Source: Brachypterus glaber (lineage: Eukaryota > Arthropoda > Insecta > Coleoptera > Kateretidae). Taken from it: a stretch of DNA of 64,000 nucleotides. The stretch's first letter is position 1; each line of letters begins with the position of its first letter. The position numbers and the translations under genes are program-made. Below the pieces are notes generated by a model that was not told where the DNA came from, did not search any database, and worked only from the letters and a program-made list of their open reading frames with translations. The stretch lies in assembly GCA_958510825.1 (NCBI GenBank), contig OY294049.1, positions 27,114,986-27,178,985 on the forward strand. Direction: 5' to 3'. Positions 1-9,924 of this stretch are shown piece after piece.

Positions 1-555
1 TACTATATGCCCTTCTGGCTTTTGTTCATTTTTAGGTACTTATTTTTTTTAAAACATTTAATCTCATTTACTAATTATTAAATATCATACTTTTGATTAA
101 ATGATTTCTAATTTAAGCATGACTTTTATACACTGCAAGAAATGATTGCTGTTTACATACATTTCTTGGTGCTTGCTGAACTTCATGTTTTCTTGATACA
201 TTTAAGTCGAATGATTTCTGAATTTAGTAATTTTTATTAAGATTTCTTTAATTATATCTTAATATAATTACACATATTTTTTATATATATTAATACATTA
301 CTTGATGTGCTTTCATTAAGTTTATTTATAATAAATTTCTCAAATGAATTATCTTATTTTATTTAAGAGTTATATTTTCTCAAACTGAAAAGCTTAAGTA
401 TTTACACTAGGTTGTTACTTACCTAAAAGAGTAAAAGCTAAAGTAACTGGCGCCCCTAACAACATTAATCAATTCTTTCTATTTTTCCCTTGCCCATACC
501 CATTGCTCCGCTGTCAAAACTAGCCGTTGGCAGTGAACGTATTAATTACGGTACA
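1..555 (+). mobile_element. 5' LTR (3' portion only) of a Ty3/gypsy retrotransposon
   Basis: This segment matches 3698-4252 base for base without indels; I counted four substitutions in 555 positions, about 0.7 percent. It ends in GGTACA, giving the CA terminus expected of an LTR. The LTR starts outside the window, because the complete partner copy is about 2 kb long. The low divergence implies a recent insertion. The orientation follows from the integrase remnant and from the polypurine tract in front of the second LTR. Confidence 0.9.
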
Positions 556-1188
556 CTAATATTGGTGCCCAAGAACGTGGTATTTGGATAGATAGAACAC
601 TTGTTTTTTTAATTTTACTCCATTTTTCTCAGTGTATTTTTTATAAAAATCTAAAGCTTATTTTTTTTCAGTGTAACTTAATGTTCATTTTGAGAAAAAC
701 TACATATAACTGTTGAATAAAATATTTTTTGTTGAAAATTAAGTCAAATTAGAGTTAATCTGATAAGATATATCAGATATGTGTTTTTTATGTTTTTTCT
801 GAATTTTATGGAATAACATGGAATAGAGAAATTTTGGCGTGGGTTCAGTTTTTCTAGAAATTATCGTTTATTCAATAGAAATAAATGGATAATAGGCTAT
901 TTATTTATGCGAAGGATATGAATAAATATTAGCTAATTTTGTAGTTTTGGAGACTATTTATAATTATTAATTTGTCCAATTGAGATAAATAATAATTTAG
1001 TATTATTTTTTTTTTTTGACATATTTGGGAAATTTTCCAAAGTATGCAAAAACTTTGTTGAGCAGTGTACACAAAAAAAAAATAATTTGTGGTACAGTAT
1101 AAATATTTTATTATTAAAATAAATATTTTGAGTAAATTAAAGTTAATTTTGAAAAATAAATATTCAAAATGGACGATTTAGATAAAAT
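556..1188 (+). other. Gypsy leader and non-coding interior
   Basis: This A+T-rich stretch follows the primer-binding site and precedes the integrase fragment. I see no gag, protease or RT codons in either strand. It probably joins the element's leader to the point where a large internal deletion removed gag and most of pol. Confidence 0.5.
563..580 (+). promoter_or_regulatory. Candidate tRNA primer-binding site of the gypsy element
   Basis: TGGTGCCCAAGAACGTGG lies 7 bases after the LTR end. It starts with TGG, the complement of a tRNA 3' CCA, and resembles TGGYGCCCAA primer sites of insect gypsy elements. The spacing from the LTR is slightly larger than usual. I did not identify the tRNA. 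Confidence 0.55.
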
Positions 1189-1722
1189 GGAAATTCGATT
1201 TTTGACTGCAAAAATGGTAAAAATTTAGCAAAAATAGGTCTAGCTTTACGAACGTCTGTAAATGAAGTTACGGGGTATACGCCGGCATTTCTTAATTTTG
1301 GGAGGAATGTACCTATCACAGGAACTTATTATGGCAAAATGACATCAACTGATGGTGTTAAATTAGAACCTTGTGACAGAGACTCGTATAGCCAAGACTT
1401 GGGAAATCTTAAAGAGATTTTTGTTGATGTAAAGAAATATTTACATGAAGCTTATGAACGTAATAAGCGTACTTATGATTTGCGCAAGCGTGAAGTAAAT
1501 TTTGAGATAGGTGAAAAAGTTTGGAGACGAAACAAGGTACTCTCAGATGCTAGTAAAAGTTTTGCTGCAAAACTTGCTCCAAAGTACATACTTTGCAAAG
1601 TTGTTGCGAAAAAGTCAAAGTTAGTGTATATTTTGGAAAATGCAGATGGTCATAGAGGCGACTGGCATGTTAAAGATCTAAAGAAATATTTTGGATCAAA
1701 TAGTGACATTTCAGTTGGCTAG
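1189..1722 (+). pseudogene. Gypsy-type integrase C-terminal fragment (pol remnant)
   Basis: An open frame runs from about 1189 to the TAG at 1720-1722; the first ATG is internal at 1339. The upstream codons read ALRTSVNEVTGYTPAFLNFG, the typical end of the gypsy integrase core (the TGYTPxxLxFGR block). The rest (KYLHEAYERNKRTYD, then the W-R near residue 63 after the ATG, then a short beta-rich tail) fits the integrase C-terminal domain, which binds DNA. The catalytic core, RT, RNase H, protease and gag are all missing: only 1.7 kb separates the LTRs where about 4-5 kb would be normal. The fragment lies directly between the LTRs, so it belongs to this element. It cannot act as an integrase. 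Confidence 0.85.
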
Positions 1723-2222
1723 CTTTTATTAAATAAGAATATATTCTTAGTATCATTCGGAATGATATTTAAAAAAATATCAATGTATTGAAAATATTTA
1801 AAGGGTACCCAAAACTTTTGTATATAGTAAAAAAAAATATATATAAATATATTTTTTGTAGAAGAGAATTCTGGTGTACACAGTCAAGTCTTATTTCTAT
1901 TTTTTTTATCTTGATAAAACTTAGCTAAAAAGAAAAACAAAATTAATTATGACAATTACCTGATTATGACAATTACCTGTTTATGACACACACCGATAAA
2001 GTCCCAAAATTATGTTCTACATAAGAGTAGGCGAATGATACACGTAGTTATCAAGCTTAGCTATTGTTAATTATCAAGTAGTATTTCAAATGATTTACAT
2101 AAAGTATTATATTTTTTGTTGATTTATTAAATAAAATATAGTATATATTTTAGCTATTTAAGTTAAATAGTTATAGAGTTTGGTATAAAAATATTTTTTG
2201 TATATTAAATATTTTTATTATT

Positions 2223-2235
2223 TTTGGAGGGGGCA
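2223..2235 (+). promoter_or_regulatory. Polypurine tract of the gypsy element
   Basis: TTTGGAGGGGGCA lies immediately before the TGTGTAACG start of the 3' LTR. A purine run here primes plus-strand DNA synthesis in LTR retrotransposons. The 1723-2222 stretch between the integrase stop and this tract is A+T-rich and shows no coding signal. Confidence 0.8.
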
Positions 2236-4252
2236 TGTGTAACGATATAAATCGTCACTTTGTAATATAGCAAGGGTTAATTAAACTATTCGTTTACTTA
2301 CGTACGTACAGAACTATTTTGTAGCAGGAACTGAATTCTAACCATATAAGTCTCTATTCCATAGTTCTACCTGAAAATAATATAAAGAAAACATAATTAG
2401 AATATGATTTTTAATAATAAAGAATCATATGACTTATTTCTCTATAATACATTTGTCTATGGACTTACCTGGTTTTTATATGTTTCAGAGTCTATTGAGG
2501 GTTGGATTTCACTGGCTTTCATCTGTAGCTTGTCTCTCCTGGAAAGTTGTGTATGCTTATTCCTTCGGGATAAACCAGAATTTGTTGAAAATAGTTTGCT
2601 GGAACTGCTCACTTAGATTCAGTATTTTGTTTATACTTAGTTCACAGGACACTTAGTATTCTGTTCGTATTTTTATTAGTTTTGCTGATAAACAATAAGT
2701 ATTGTTTATATTTGTTTCTTAGAGTAATATTTTGAGGTTAGATATCACTAATACGGATTTATTAGGAAATATTCCTTTTAGTTATTATTTTTGGTGTAGT
2801 TTCCGTTACCTTTATTAGGAATCCTATACGGTAAAACTGTAGTTGATAATGACTTACATAGATGTCGCTAATAGTTCAGAAATAGGATTTTATTTACCTG
2901 AAGGGTTCATACCGGTCAAGAAGGTCGATTTTCGTTCTTCTTGAAGCAACCTTGATACAAAATGGTGATGTTATACTAACGAGTGTTTATTTTCTGTAAT
3001 CATCGAAGTAATCCTTCATGTATTTTTATTTAAAGTTAGTGAAAATGAATATTTAAACAATGCGGAAGATATTGTAACTGTTATTTTCTACAATTACGCA
3101 TTTATAACGTTTCGATGGACATCGAAGACTTAGTATGACATGTAAGTTAAGTTTTTCTGTTTCTTAGAATATTTCTGAGATATAATTATTGTTTTAGCAC
3201 CATTAAGCACCATTACTCACTATTTCTATACCATTAATATGGAATTATATTAATTTAAGTTGAAGTTTATTTTGGTATATTTGATATACAAGTTCTCCGC
3301 ATGGAGTGATGTTCTGTTGGAACATGGTTCTGTAATTTTCGGCATAGATAAATTCTATGTAACCGTCTAGCAGACAATTTTATATTGGACATAATTTTCA
3401 AAAGTATATTTTATCCCGGACAACATTTTCAATAATACATTTTATCCTGGAAGATGATTTTTCCAAAGTAGATGGGACAGCCTATATTTTTTTTCTTTCA
3501 TTTGAGAAATGAATTCATCATCATAGGGGAGACTTGTACAGATGGAGACGATGGAATTCATACCTCATGGATTTTGCAGAAACCAGCTAAGTACTCATTC
3601 TAAAAACTTTTGAAAGCAATATTTCATATTTAAAGTTCTTTTATTTCAATATTCTTATAACTGTAAACTTTATCAGATCTGATATAGTATTGTTTAATAC
3701 TATATGCCCTTCTGGCTTTTGTTCATTTTTAGGTACTTATTTTTTTTAAAACATTTAATCTCATTTATTAATTATTAAATATCATACTTTTGATTAAATG
3801 ATTTCTAATTTAAGCATGACTTTTATACACTGCAAGAAATGATTTCTGTTTACATACATTTCTTGGTGCTTGCTGAACTTCATGTTTTCTTTATACATTT
3901 AAGTCGAATGATTTCTGAATTTAGTAATTTTTATTAAGATTTCTTTAATTATATCTTAATATAATTACACATATTTTTTATATATATTAATACATTACTT
4001 GATGTGCTTTCATTAAGTTTATTTATAATAAATTTCTCAAATGAATTATCTTATTTTATTTAAGAGTTATATTTTCTCAAACTGAAAAGCTTAAGTATTT
4101 ACACTAGGTTGTTACTTACCTAAAAGAGTAAAAGCTAAAGTAACTGGCGCCCCTAACAACATTAATCAATTCTTTCTATTTTTCCCTTGCCCATACCCAT
4201 TGCTCCGCTGTCAAAACTAGCTGTTGGCAGTGAACGTATTAATTACGGTACA
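2236..4252 (+). mobile_element. Complete 3' LTR (~2.0 kb) of the gypsy element
   Basis: The LTR starts TGTGTAACG right after the polypurine tract and ends GGTACA. Its last 555 bases equal the 5' LTR fragment at 1-555. The length of about 2,017 bp is long for an insect gypsy LTR. Short ORFs inside it at 2404-2656 overlap one another in different frames and show no recognisable domain, so I treat them as non-coding. The target duplication cannot be checked because the left flank lies outside the window. Confidence 0.88.
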
Positions 4253-4502
4253 GTATAATTCTTTTTTTTTAGTACATTTTGTATAGTTTGATCCTAAATG
4301 CTTCATACGGAAAACACTAGGATTATACCATTAATGTAATCGAGAACTGAGCTGGCCACTTCCTTTTATTACGGTAATATTACTAGTCCAATATTACATT
4401 TTAAACTAGTTTAATATTATTTAACATGTTAAAAAAAACCTTGGTGGCACAAGCATAGGCTTATTTGGGGCTCTCTATGACACAGTATGTAAGGTACACA
4501 TA
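4253..4502. other. Spacer, no feature seen
   Basis: A+T-rich sequence between the gypsy LTR and the tetranucleotide array. Nothing recognised. Confidence 0.5.
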
Positions 4503-5503
4503 ACTAAATAAATAAATAAATAAATAAACAAACAAACAAACAAACAAACAAACGAACGAACAAACGAACGAACGAACGAACGAACGAACGAACGAACGAA
4601 CGAACGAACAAATGAACGAACGAACGAACGAACGAACGAACGAACGAACGAACGAACGAACGAACGAACGAACCAACGAACGAACGAACGAACGAACGAA
4701 CGAACGAACGAACGAACGAACGAACGAAAGAACGAACGAACGAACGAACGAACGAACGAACCAACGAACGAACGAACGAACGAACGAACGAACGAACGAA
4801 CGAACGAACGAACGAACGAACGAACGAACGAACGAACGAACGAACGAACGAACGAACGAACGAACCAACGAACGAACGAACGAACGAACGAACGAACGAA
4901 CGAACGAACGAACGAACGAACGAACGAACGAACGAACGAACAAACAAACAAACAAACAAACAAACAAACAAACAAACAAACAAACAAACAAACAAACAAA
5001 CAAACAAACAAACAAACAAACAAACAAACAAACAAACAAACAAACAAACAAACAAACAAACAAACAAACAAACAAACAAACAAACAAACAAACAAACAAA
5101 CAAACAAACAAACAAACAAACAAACAAACAAACAAACAAACAAACAAACAAACAAACAAACAAACAAACAAACAAACAAACAAACAAACAAACAAACAAA
5201 CAAACAAACAAACAAACAAACAAACAAACAAACAAACAAACAAACAAACAAACAAACAAACAAACAAACAAACAAACAAACAAACAAACAAACAAACAAA
5301 CAAACAAACAAACAAACAAACAAACAAACAAACAAACAAACAAACAAACAAACAAACAAACAAACAAACAAACAAACAAACAAACAAACAAACAAACAAA
5401 CAAACAAACAAACAAACAAACAAACAAACAAACAAACAAACAAACAAACAAACAAACAAACAAACAAACAAACAAACAAACAAACAAACAAATAAATAAA
5501 TGA
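4503..5503. repeat. 1-kb compound tetranucleotide microsatellite
   Basis: The array opens with AAAT units, passes through a few AAAC units, then holds about 390 bp of ACGA units (4549-4940), then about 550 bp of uninterrupted AAAC units, and closes with AAAT. Because the period is 4 and no unit makes a stop codon, several frames on both strands stay open for about 300 codons. These give low-complexity translations such as FVCL or TNKQ repeats and are not genes. The ACGA block carries three AACCAACG interruptions (about 4671, 4759, 4863) and one AAAG; the AAAC block appears pure. Confidence 0.97.
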
Positions 5504-5537
5504 CATGCATGTTCCTCACTATCAGACATTAGTTACA
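5504..5537. other. Short unique flank
   Basis: Unique sequence between the microsatellite and the target duplication of the next element. Confidence 0.4.
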
Positions 5538-6699
5538 CAGGCCACCAGAGCCGTAACTAGGGCATTTGCCACGGGCATAACACTTAAGAGGGGCGCCAAA
5601 GACTAAAGAATGTACCTACTTACTTTTAGTTATGAACTTTATAGTGTTTTTTTTTTATTCATATTTTATAAATGTGGAGCAAATATGCAAAAAATCCACT
5701 TTTTGCATATTTTGACCTAAGCATCGATTCTTATTAATTTTGTAGCGCTTTCTTGATATAGCGCATCATATATAAACAAAAGGCGATAATTATATGACCC
5801 ATGAACAGTTTTCGCCAGTTTTAGAATTTTTATTTTTTTTTTTTTGGAATTACGCTGTACAAGTTTTCTGCTAATTTCTCAAGATTGGAAACATGGATTT
5901 GTCGGTTTTTACATGTTTGCTCCACAAATAATGTCAAATGAGAAGGCATTTTTATTTTTATTACTTTTTCCTTTTTTACTTAACTATAACTTCGCGGTTC
6001 TTTCACTTGATTTTGGGGTATATTTTTGCAAGGGTGTTTTGAAATTTCAGATTTTTTTTTCTGTGAGTTCCTACATACAAGTCAATCCTATGGCCATTTT
6101 TTTTTCTTAATCGGGCCCCAAACTTGGCCCCCAGCTACCAAAACATCACAACTTGTCAGAAAAGCCCCAATTTCTTAATTATTGTTCAAAATTGTTTTTA
6201 TAAAATATATTGATTTAAAATTTAGGCAAAAATTGACCCTCATGAGTTAGGGGAAACTGTTGTACCTTGGACCTATTTGTACCTAGAACCTACACTTAAA
6301 TTTCAAATTTCCGGGTATAATTTCTCCAAATCGACAGTGGTAGTTTATTACCCATCCGATAGATGGTTATTTTCAGTTTATTCGAAAACATTGTCGGCAA
6401 GCGTGTGTGTGTTATTCCGCTAACTACTATTTTACATTGAAAAGTAAGTATTTTGGCTGCGACTTTTTTGATGGTAGTTGCCTTTACATGCTTTATATCC
6501 AGTATATTTATCTTTTTGTTGAAATACATGTTATTAAAGTATAAAATGTATGCGCTATGGAAAGTTTAACTCTAACCTAAAAAAATATACGGATTGTTTT
6601 TGGTATCGCTACCTATTGTTGTACCTTGGACCTAATGAGTAAAATGTACCTTAAACGGGTCTGACGTATAACACTTGTACTTTCGGCAGGTTCGATCGA

Positions 6700-6800
6700 T
6701 ACTCCGTGGCATCTTTAGACAACTAAAAAAATATTTTAGTTGTAACTCGAGGTACAACTAAAATATTTTTTTTTTAGTTGTCTAAAGATGCCACGGAGTA
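6700..6800. repeat. Near-perfect hairpin inside the nested MITE
   Basis: A left arm at 6700-6744 (starting TACTCCGTGGCATCTTTAGA) is the reverse complement of 6753-6800, apart from three extra T in a homopolymer. The 8-base loop is ACTCGAGG. The arms are about 45-48 bp. Confidence 0.9.
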
Positions 6801-6868
6801 AGCATGGTGAAAAGAGGGCTCCCCTGACAAAGAAATTAAGAAGTGTGTTAAAAAATATAAAAAAGTAA
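6788..6868 (+). pseudogene. Possible 5' exon remnant of a pogo/Tc1-like transposase (26 codons)
   Basis: The ATG at 6788 opens a 26-codon frame, MPRSKHGEKRAPLTKK followed by a basic tail, ending in TAA at 6866. A basic start of the MPR-K type is common in pogo- and mariner-like DNA-binding N-termini, and the element makes TA duplications. The match is too short to be sure. It could equally be chance. Confidence 0.25.
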
Positions 6869-8973
6869 TTTAGGAAAATTTAAAAATATAACTATCAAGC
6901 CTAAAACACAGGAAAAAATAATAGGCTATATTTTAAAAAGTTAGTTCTATTTGCCTATTTTTTACATCGAAAAATGTAAAAATAGGGTCTAGGTACAACA
7001 GGTTCCCCTACTATAATTTTATAAAAAAACTTGTTCTGATTTTAACTCATAGGAGTCGCTGTGAACAATTGTTCTTAAAAGAATGCCTTTTTTGGAGAAC
7101 CAAATTCTAGAGGGGCCAACTATGTTCAGAAAAACTATGATATTTACGTTAAACTACAGGTATCCAACTATTTAGTTTTATGGTATTTCCACAGAATACG
7201 ATGCCCCCGCTTACTAGATCAATTATAGTGAAGGACTGCACTTATGCCATTTTTCCTGTGTTTTGCGGTAAATTCAATTGACCGAAGTGTTATACAAAAT
7301 AAATCGTCGCATTTGCGACATACATTTAACAAAATTTTTTAATTTTTATAATGTGGTATAAAAAGTGATTTTTTTTTTCTCTTTTTGAATAAAAAGCAGT
7401 TTTTGCCATTTTCTCGTTAACGGTGAGAAATATTATCAAAATTCAAAGGATATAACTTAAAACATAACTTTTACTAACAACAGGTTTCTTAATTTTTTTG
7501 TTAAAGAGGAGCTAAGCGCCAAAACTAGGCCGACAAATATGTTTTTGGTAACTATGCAATTTTTATTAAATACATATGAAAAGCAATATTTTTGTAAACA
7601 TTTTTTTTTTTCATTACGTTTTTACTTCATTTGTTTTTGAGTTATAGCAAGTCAAAGTTGAAGAACTGCAAAAATAGCTATATTTAAAAACCACATGAAG
7701 TAAGAAAAAAATAATAAAACAAAATTGTTTAAAAAAAATTACTTTTTATATGTATTTAATAAAAATTGCATAGTTGCCAAAAAAATATTTGTAGTTTTAG
7801 CGCTTAGCTACTTTTTGACAATAATCTTTTTTTTAGTAATAGTTAAGTTTTAGTTATATTTTTTGAATTTTGATAATATTTCTCACCATTAACGAGAAAA
7901 TGGCAAAAAACTGCTTTTTATTAAAAAATAGAAAAAATCACTTATTCATCACACATTATAAAAGTTTCAATTTTTTTTTAAATGTCTGTCCCAAATGCGA
8001 CAATTTGTTTTGTATTAGACTTCAATCGATCAAATTTACCCCCAAAACATAGGAAAAATGGCATGCGTACAGTCCTTCGCTATAATTGATCTAGTAAGCG
8101 GGGGCATCTTTATTCTGTGGAAATACCAAAGAACTAAATAGCCTACAGTTTCACGGATATATCATGGTTATTCTAAACATAGTTGCCCCCTCTAGCATTT
8201 TGCTCTCCAAAAAAGGTATTCTTTTAAGGAAAATTAACCATATGCGTTAAAATCAAAACATTTTTTTTTTATAAAATTATAGTCACTCATGAGGGTCAAA
8301 TTTGTTGTCCAAATTTTAAATCAATATATTTTATAATAAAAATGTTGTACAAGAATTAAAAAAATAGGGCTTTTCTGACAAAATATGATGAATCTGGGGC
8401 CCGATTAAGAAATTTTTGTAGCAATATGCTTAATTTGTATGTAGGAACGCACAAAAAAAAATTCAGGCGATTTAAAAATCTGGTGCAAAAAAACCGTGTG
8501 AAAGAACAGCGAAATTACAATTAACCTATTAAAAAAATTTAAATATTTCAATTATTATATTATTCACAGCGCCTGCCCTAGAATAATATACGATAGATTC
8601 GAATTTTCAAAAAAAAAATCAAAAATCGTCGTACACAAAAAATTCTTGAATATAATTTTTTTTCATGAAAAATATGCAACTTTTCTTTTCAAATGTTTTT
8701 TTTATTTATTTTTTTTTATTTTCGTTTTTCGCAAAAAAAATGTAATCAAAAGAATTGAAAAATTAAAAAAAAGTTTATCAAAAAAGATATTGCTGTGAAT
8801 AATATATAATGGTATGCATAGCATGCTAGCATTACATATCTTCACTGTTTTTATATTGGCTGGGGGCGCAAAGTGATAACCTGCCACAGATGCAAACACC
8901 TCTAGTTACGGCTCTGCAGGCCACAAAAAAAACAAATTGGTCTGCGCCATGGATAATATTCATATGTATTTTT

Positions 8974-9135
8974 TGTTGAAATGAAAAGATCCCTCAGTGT
9001 AGAATCAGAAAAGATTATTAATTAACTTTTAACGGAGAAATATTTATTTTGAACTTTACATCAATTTGATTGACATTGATTAGCAAATAACAAATACAGG
9101 GTGTATAAAATATTATTATGTCTTAAGTTTTAACA
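8974..9135 (-). repeat. Copia 3' LTR (162 bp)
   Basis: This is the downstream LTR in element orientation. It carries the A+T-rich block and CACCCTGTA also seen in the other LTR. It differs from its partner at, for example, GATCCC versus GAACCC near its outer end. Confidence 0.92.
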
Positions 9136-9924
9136 CCTTCCCTCATTAAATATTTTATTCAATCCCAAAATATCTTCTAAACATTTAATTCTTGGCTTAA
9201 ACAAGGGTTTAGTTAATAAATCAGCAGCCTGCATAATGGTGCCAATTTTTCTAATTTTGATTTCCTCATCTAAAACCAATTCTCGAACAAAGAAATGTCT
9301 GATCCTAATATGTTTTGTGCGTCTGTGAAACTCAGGATTTTGGGCTAGTCTTATAGCAGCTTCATTATCTACATTTAGTACAGGAATTGACTTTAACTCA
9401 ACAACTTCTTCATAAAGTCTTTTTAGCCATACTAACTCTTTTCCAGCTTCACTAGCGGCAACTATTTCTGCTTCAGTAGTGGATATTGCAACTGAAGATT
9501 GCCTTTGGCTAAGCCAAGATATTGCACCACCAGCATAGAGGCAAACTACTCCTGTAGTTGACCGACCTGTATTTTCATCACCACCATGATCAGCATCACT
9601 ATATCCTTCTATAATACGTGCCATATGTTGAGGTTTATATGTTATACCATATTCAAGGGTTCCTTTGATGTATCTAAAAATTCTTTTAACTCTAATTACA
9701 TCTAAAGAATTTGGATTTTCTAAACTTCTTGAAACCACTCCTACAGCATATGCAATATCGGGTCTAGTGCCAGTCATAAGGTACAATAAAGCACCAACAG
9801 CTTGTCTATAAGGAAACTCTTTATTTTCTGACATTTCCTTCCCTGGTTCTGTTGTCTCTTTAATTATTGGAGAAAAAACCGGTTTGCAGTCACTCATGCC
9901 AAATCGCTCCAACTTTCTTTGCAT
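9130..9924 (-). pseudogene. Copia pol, end of RT and RNase H domain
   Basis: This 264-codon frame continues the RT of the neighbouring frame after a one-base deletion near 9895-9925. There one frame reads AYAKKV and the other LERFGMSDCKPV, which are consecutive in copia proteins. It includes SPYRQAVG-like and YLMTGTRPDIAYAV blocks (residues about 39-62), then the RNase H domain with GYSDADHGGD (about 108-117), STTEAEIVAASEAGKE and the closing RIRHFFVREL and ADLLTKPL motifs. RNase H removes RNA from RNA-DNA hybrids during reverse transcription. Stop codon and polypurine tract are adjacent, as is usual. Confidence 0.9.
9136..9145 (-). promoter_or_regulatory. Copia polypurine tract
   Basis: On the minus strand TGAGGGAAGG directly precedes the TGTTAAAAC start of the 3' LTR, the expected place for plus-strand priming. 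Confidence 0.8.

Larger units (their letters stand above)
6250..7008. mobile_element. Nested TA-inserting MITE (759 bp) inside the hAT fold-back
   Basis: Terminal inverted repeats of 17 bp, GGGGAAACTGTTGTACC at the left and its one-mismatch complement at the right (6992-7008), are flanked by TA on both sides (6248-6249 and 7009-7010). The TA duplication points to the Tc1/mariner/pogo group. The opposite arm of the host palindrome (about 8270-8295) lacks this sequence and so supplies a natural empty site, which reads GA where TA would be. The interior is A+T-rich with a strong central hairpin. Confidence 0.8.
5546..8916. mobile_element. hAT-type fold-back DNA element (3.37 kb), non-autonomous
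   Basis: The ends are the perfect 15-bp inverted pair CAGAGCCGTAACTAG (5546-5560) and CTAGTTACGGCTCTG (8902-8916). They are flanked by the 8-bp direct repeat CAGGCCAC (5538-5545 and 8917-8924). An 8-bp target duplication and CAG-ending termini are hallmarks of the hAT superfamily. The two halves are long imperfect inverted copies: for example the block at 7202-7245 (GCCCCCGCTTACTAGATCAA) pairs with 8065-8110, and 6108-6120 pairs with 8396-8410. The left arm is longer because a separate element lies at 6250-7008. The short ORFs at 5844-6110, 7870-8052 and 8702-8899 lie in the arms and look like chance. No transposase is present, so any movement would have needed one in trans. Confidence 0.85.

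Noticed and set aside
2404..2656. Overlapping hydrophobic ORFs in the gypsy LTR
   Set aside because: They overlap in two frames inside an LTR and show no domain or composition signal.
4461..5529. Four long ORFs (about 295-352 codons) on both strands
   Set aside because: They are translations of a period-4 microsatellite with no stop codon and have only two- to four-residue repeats.
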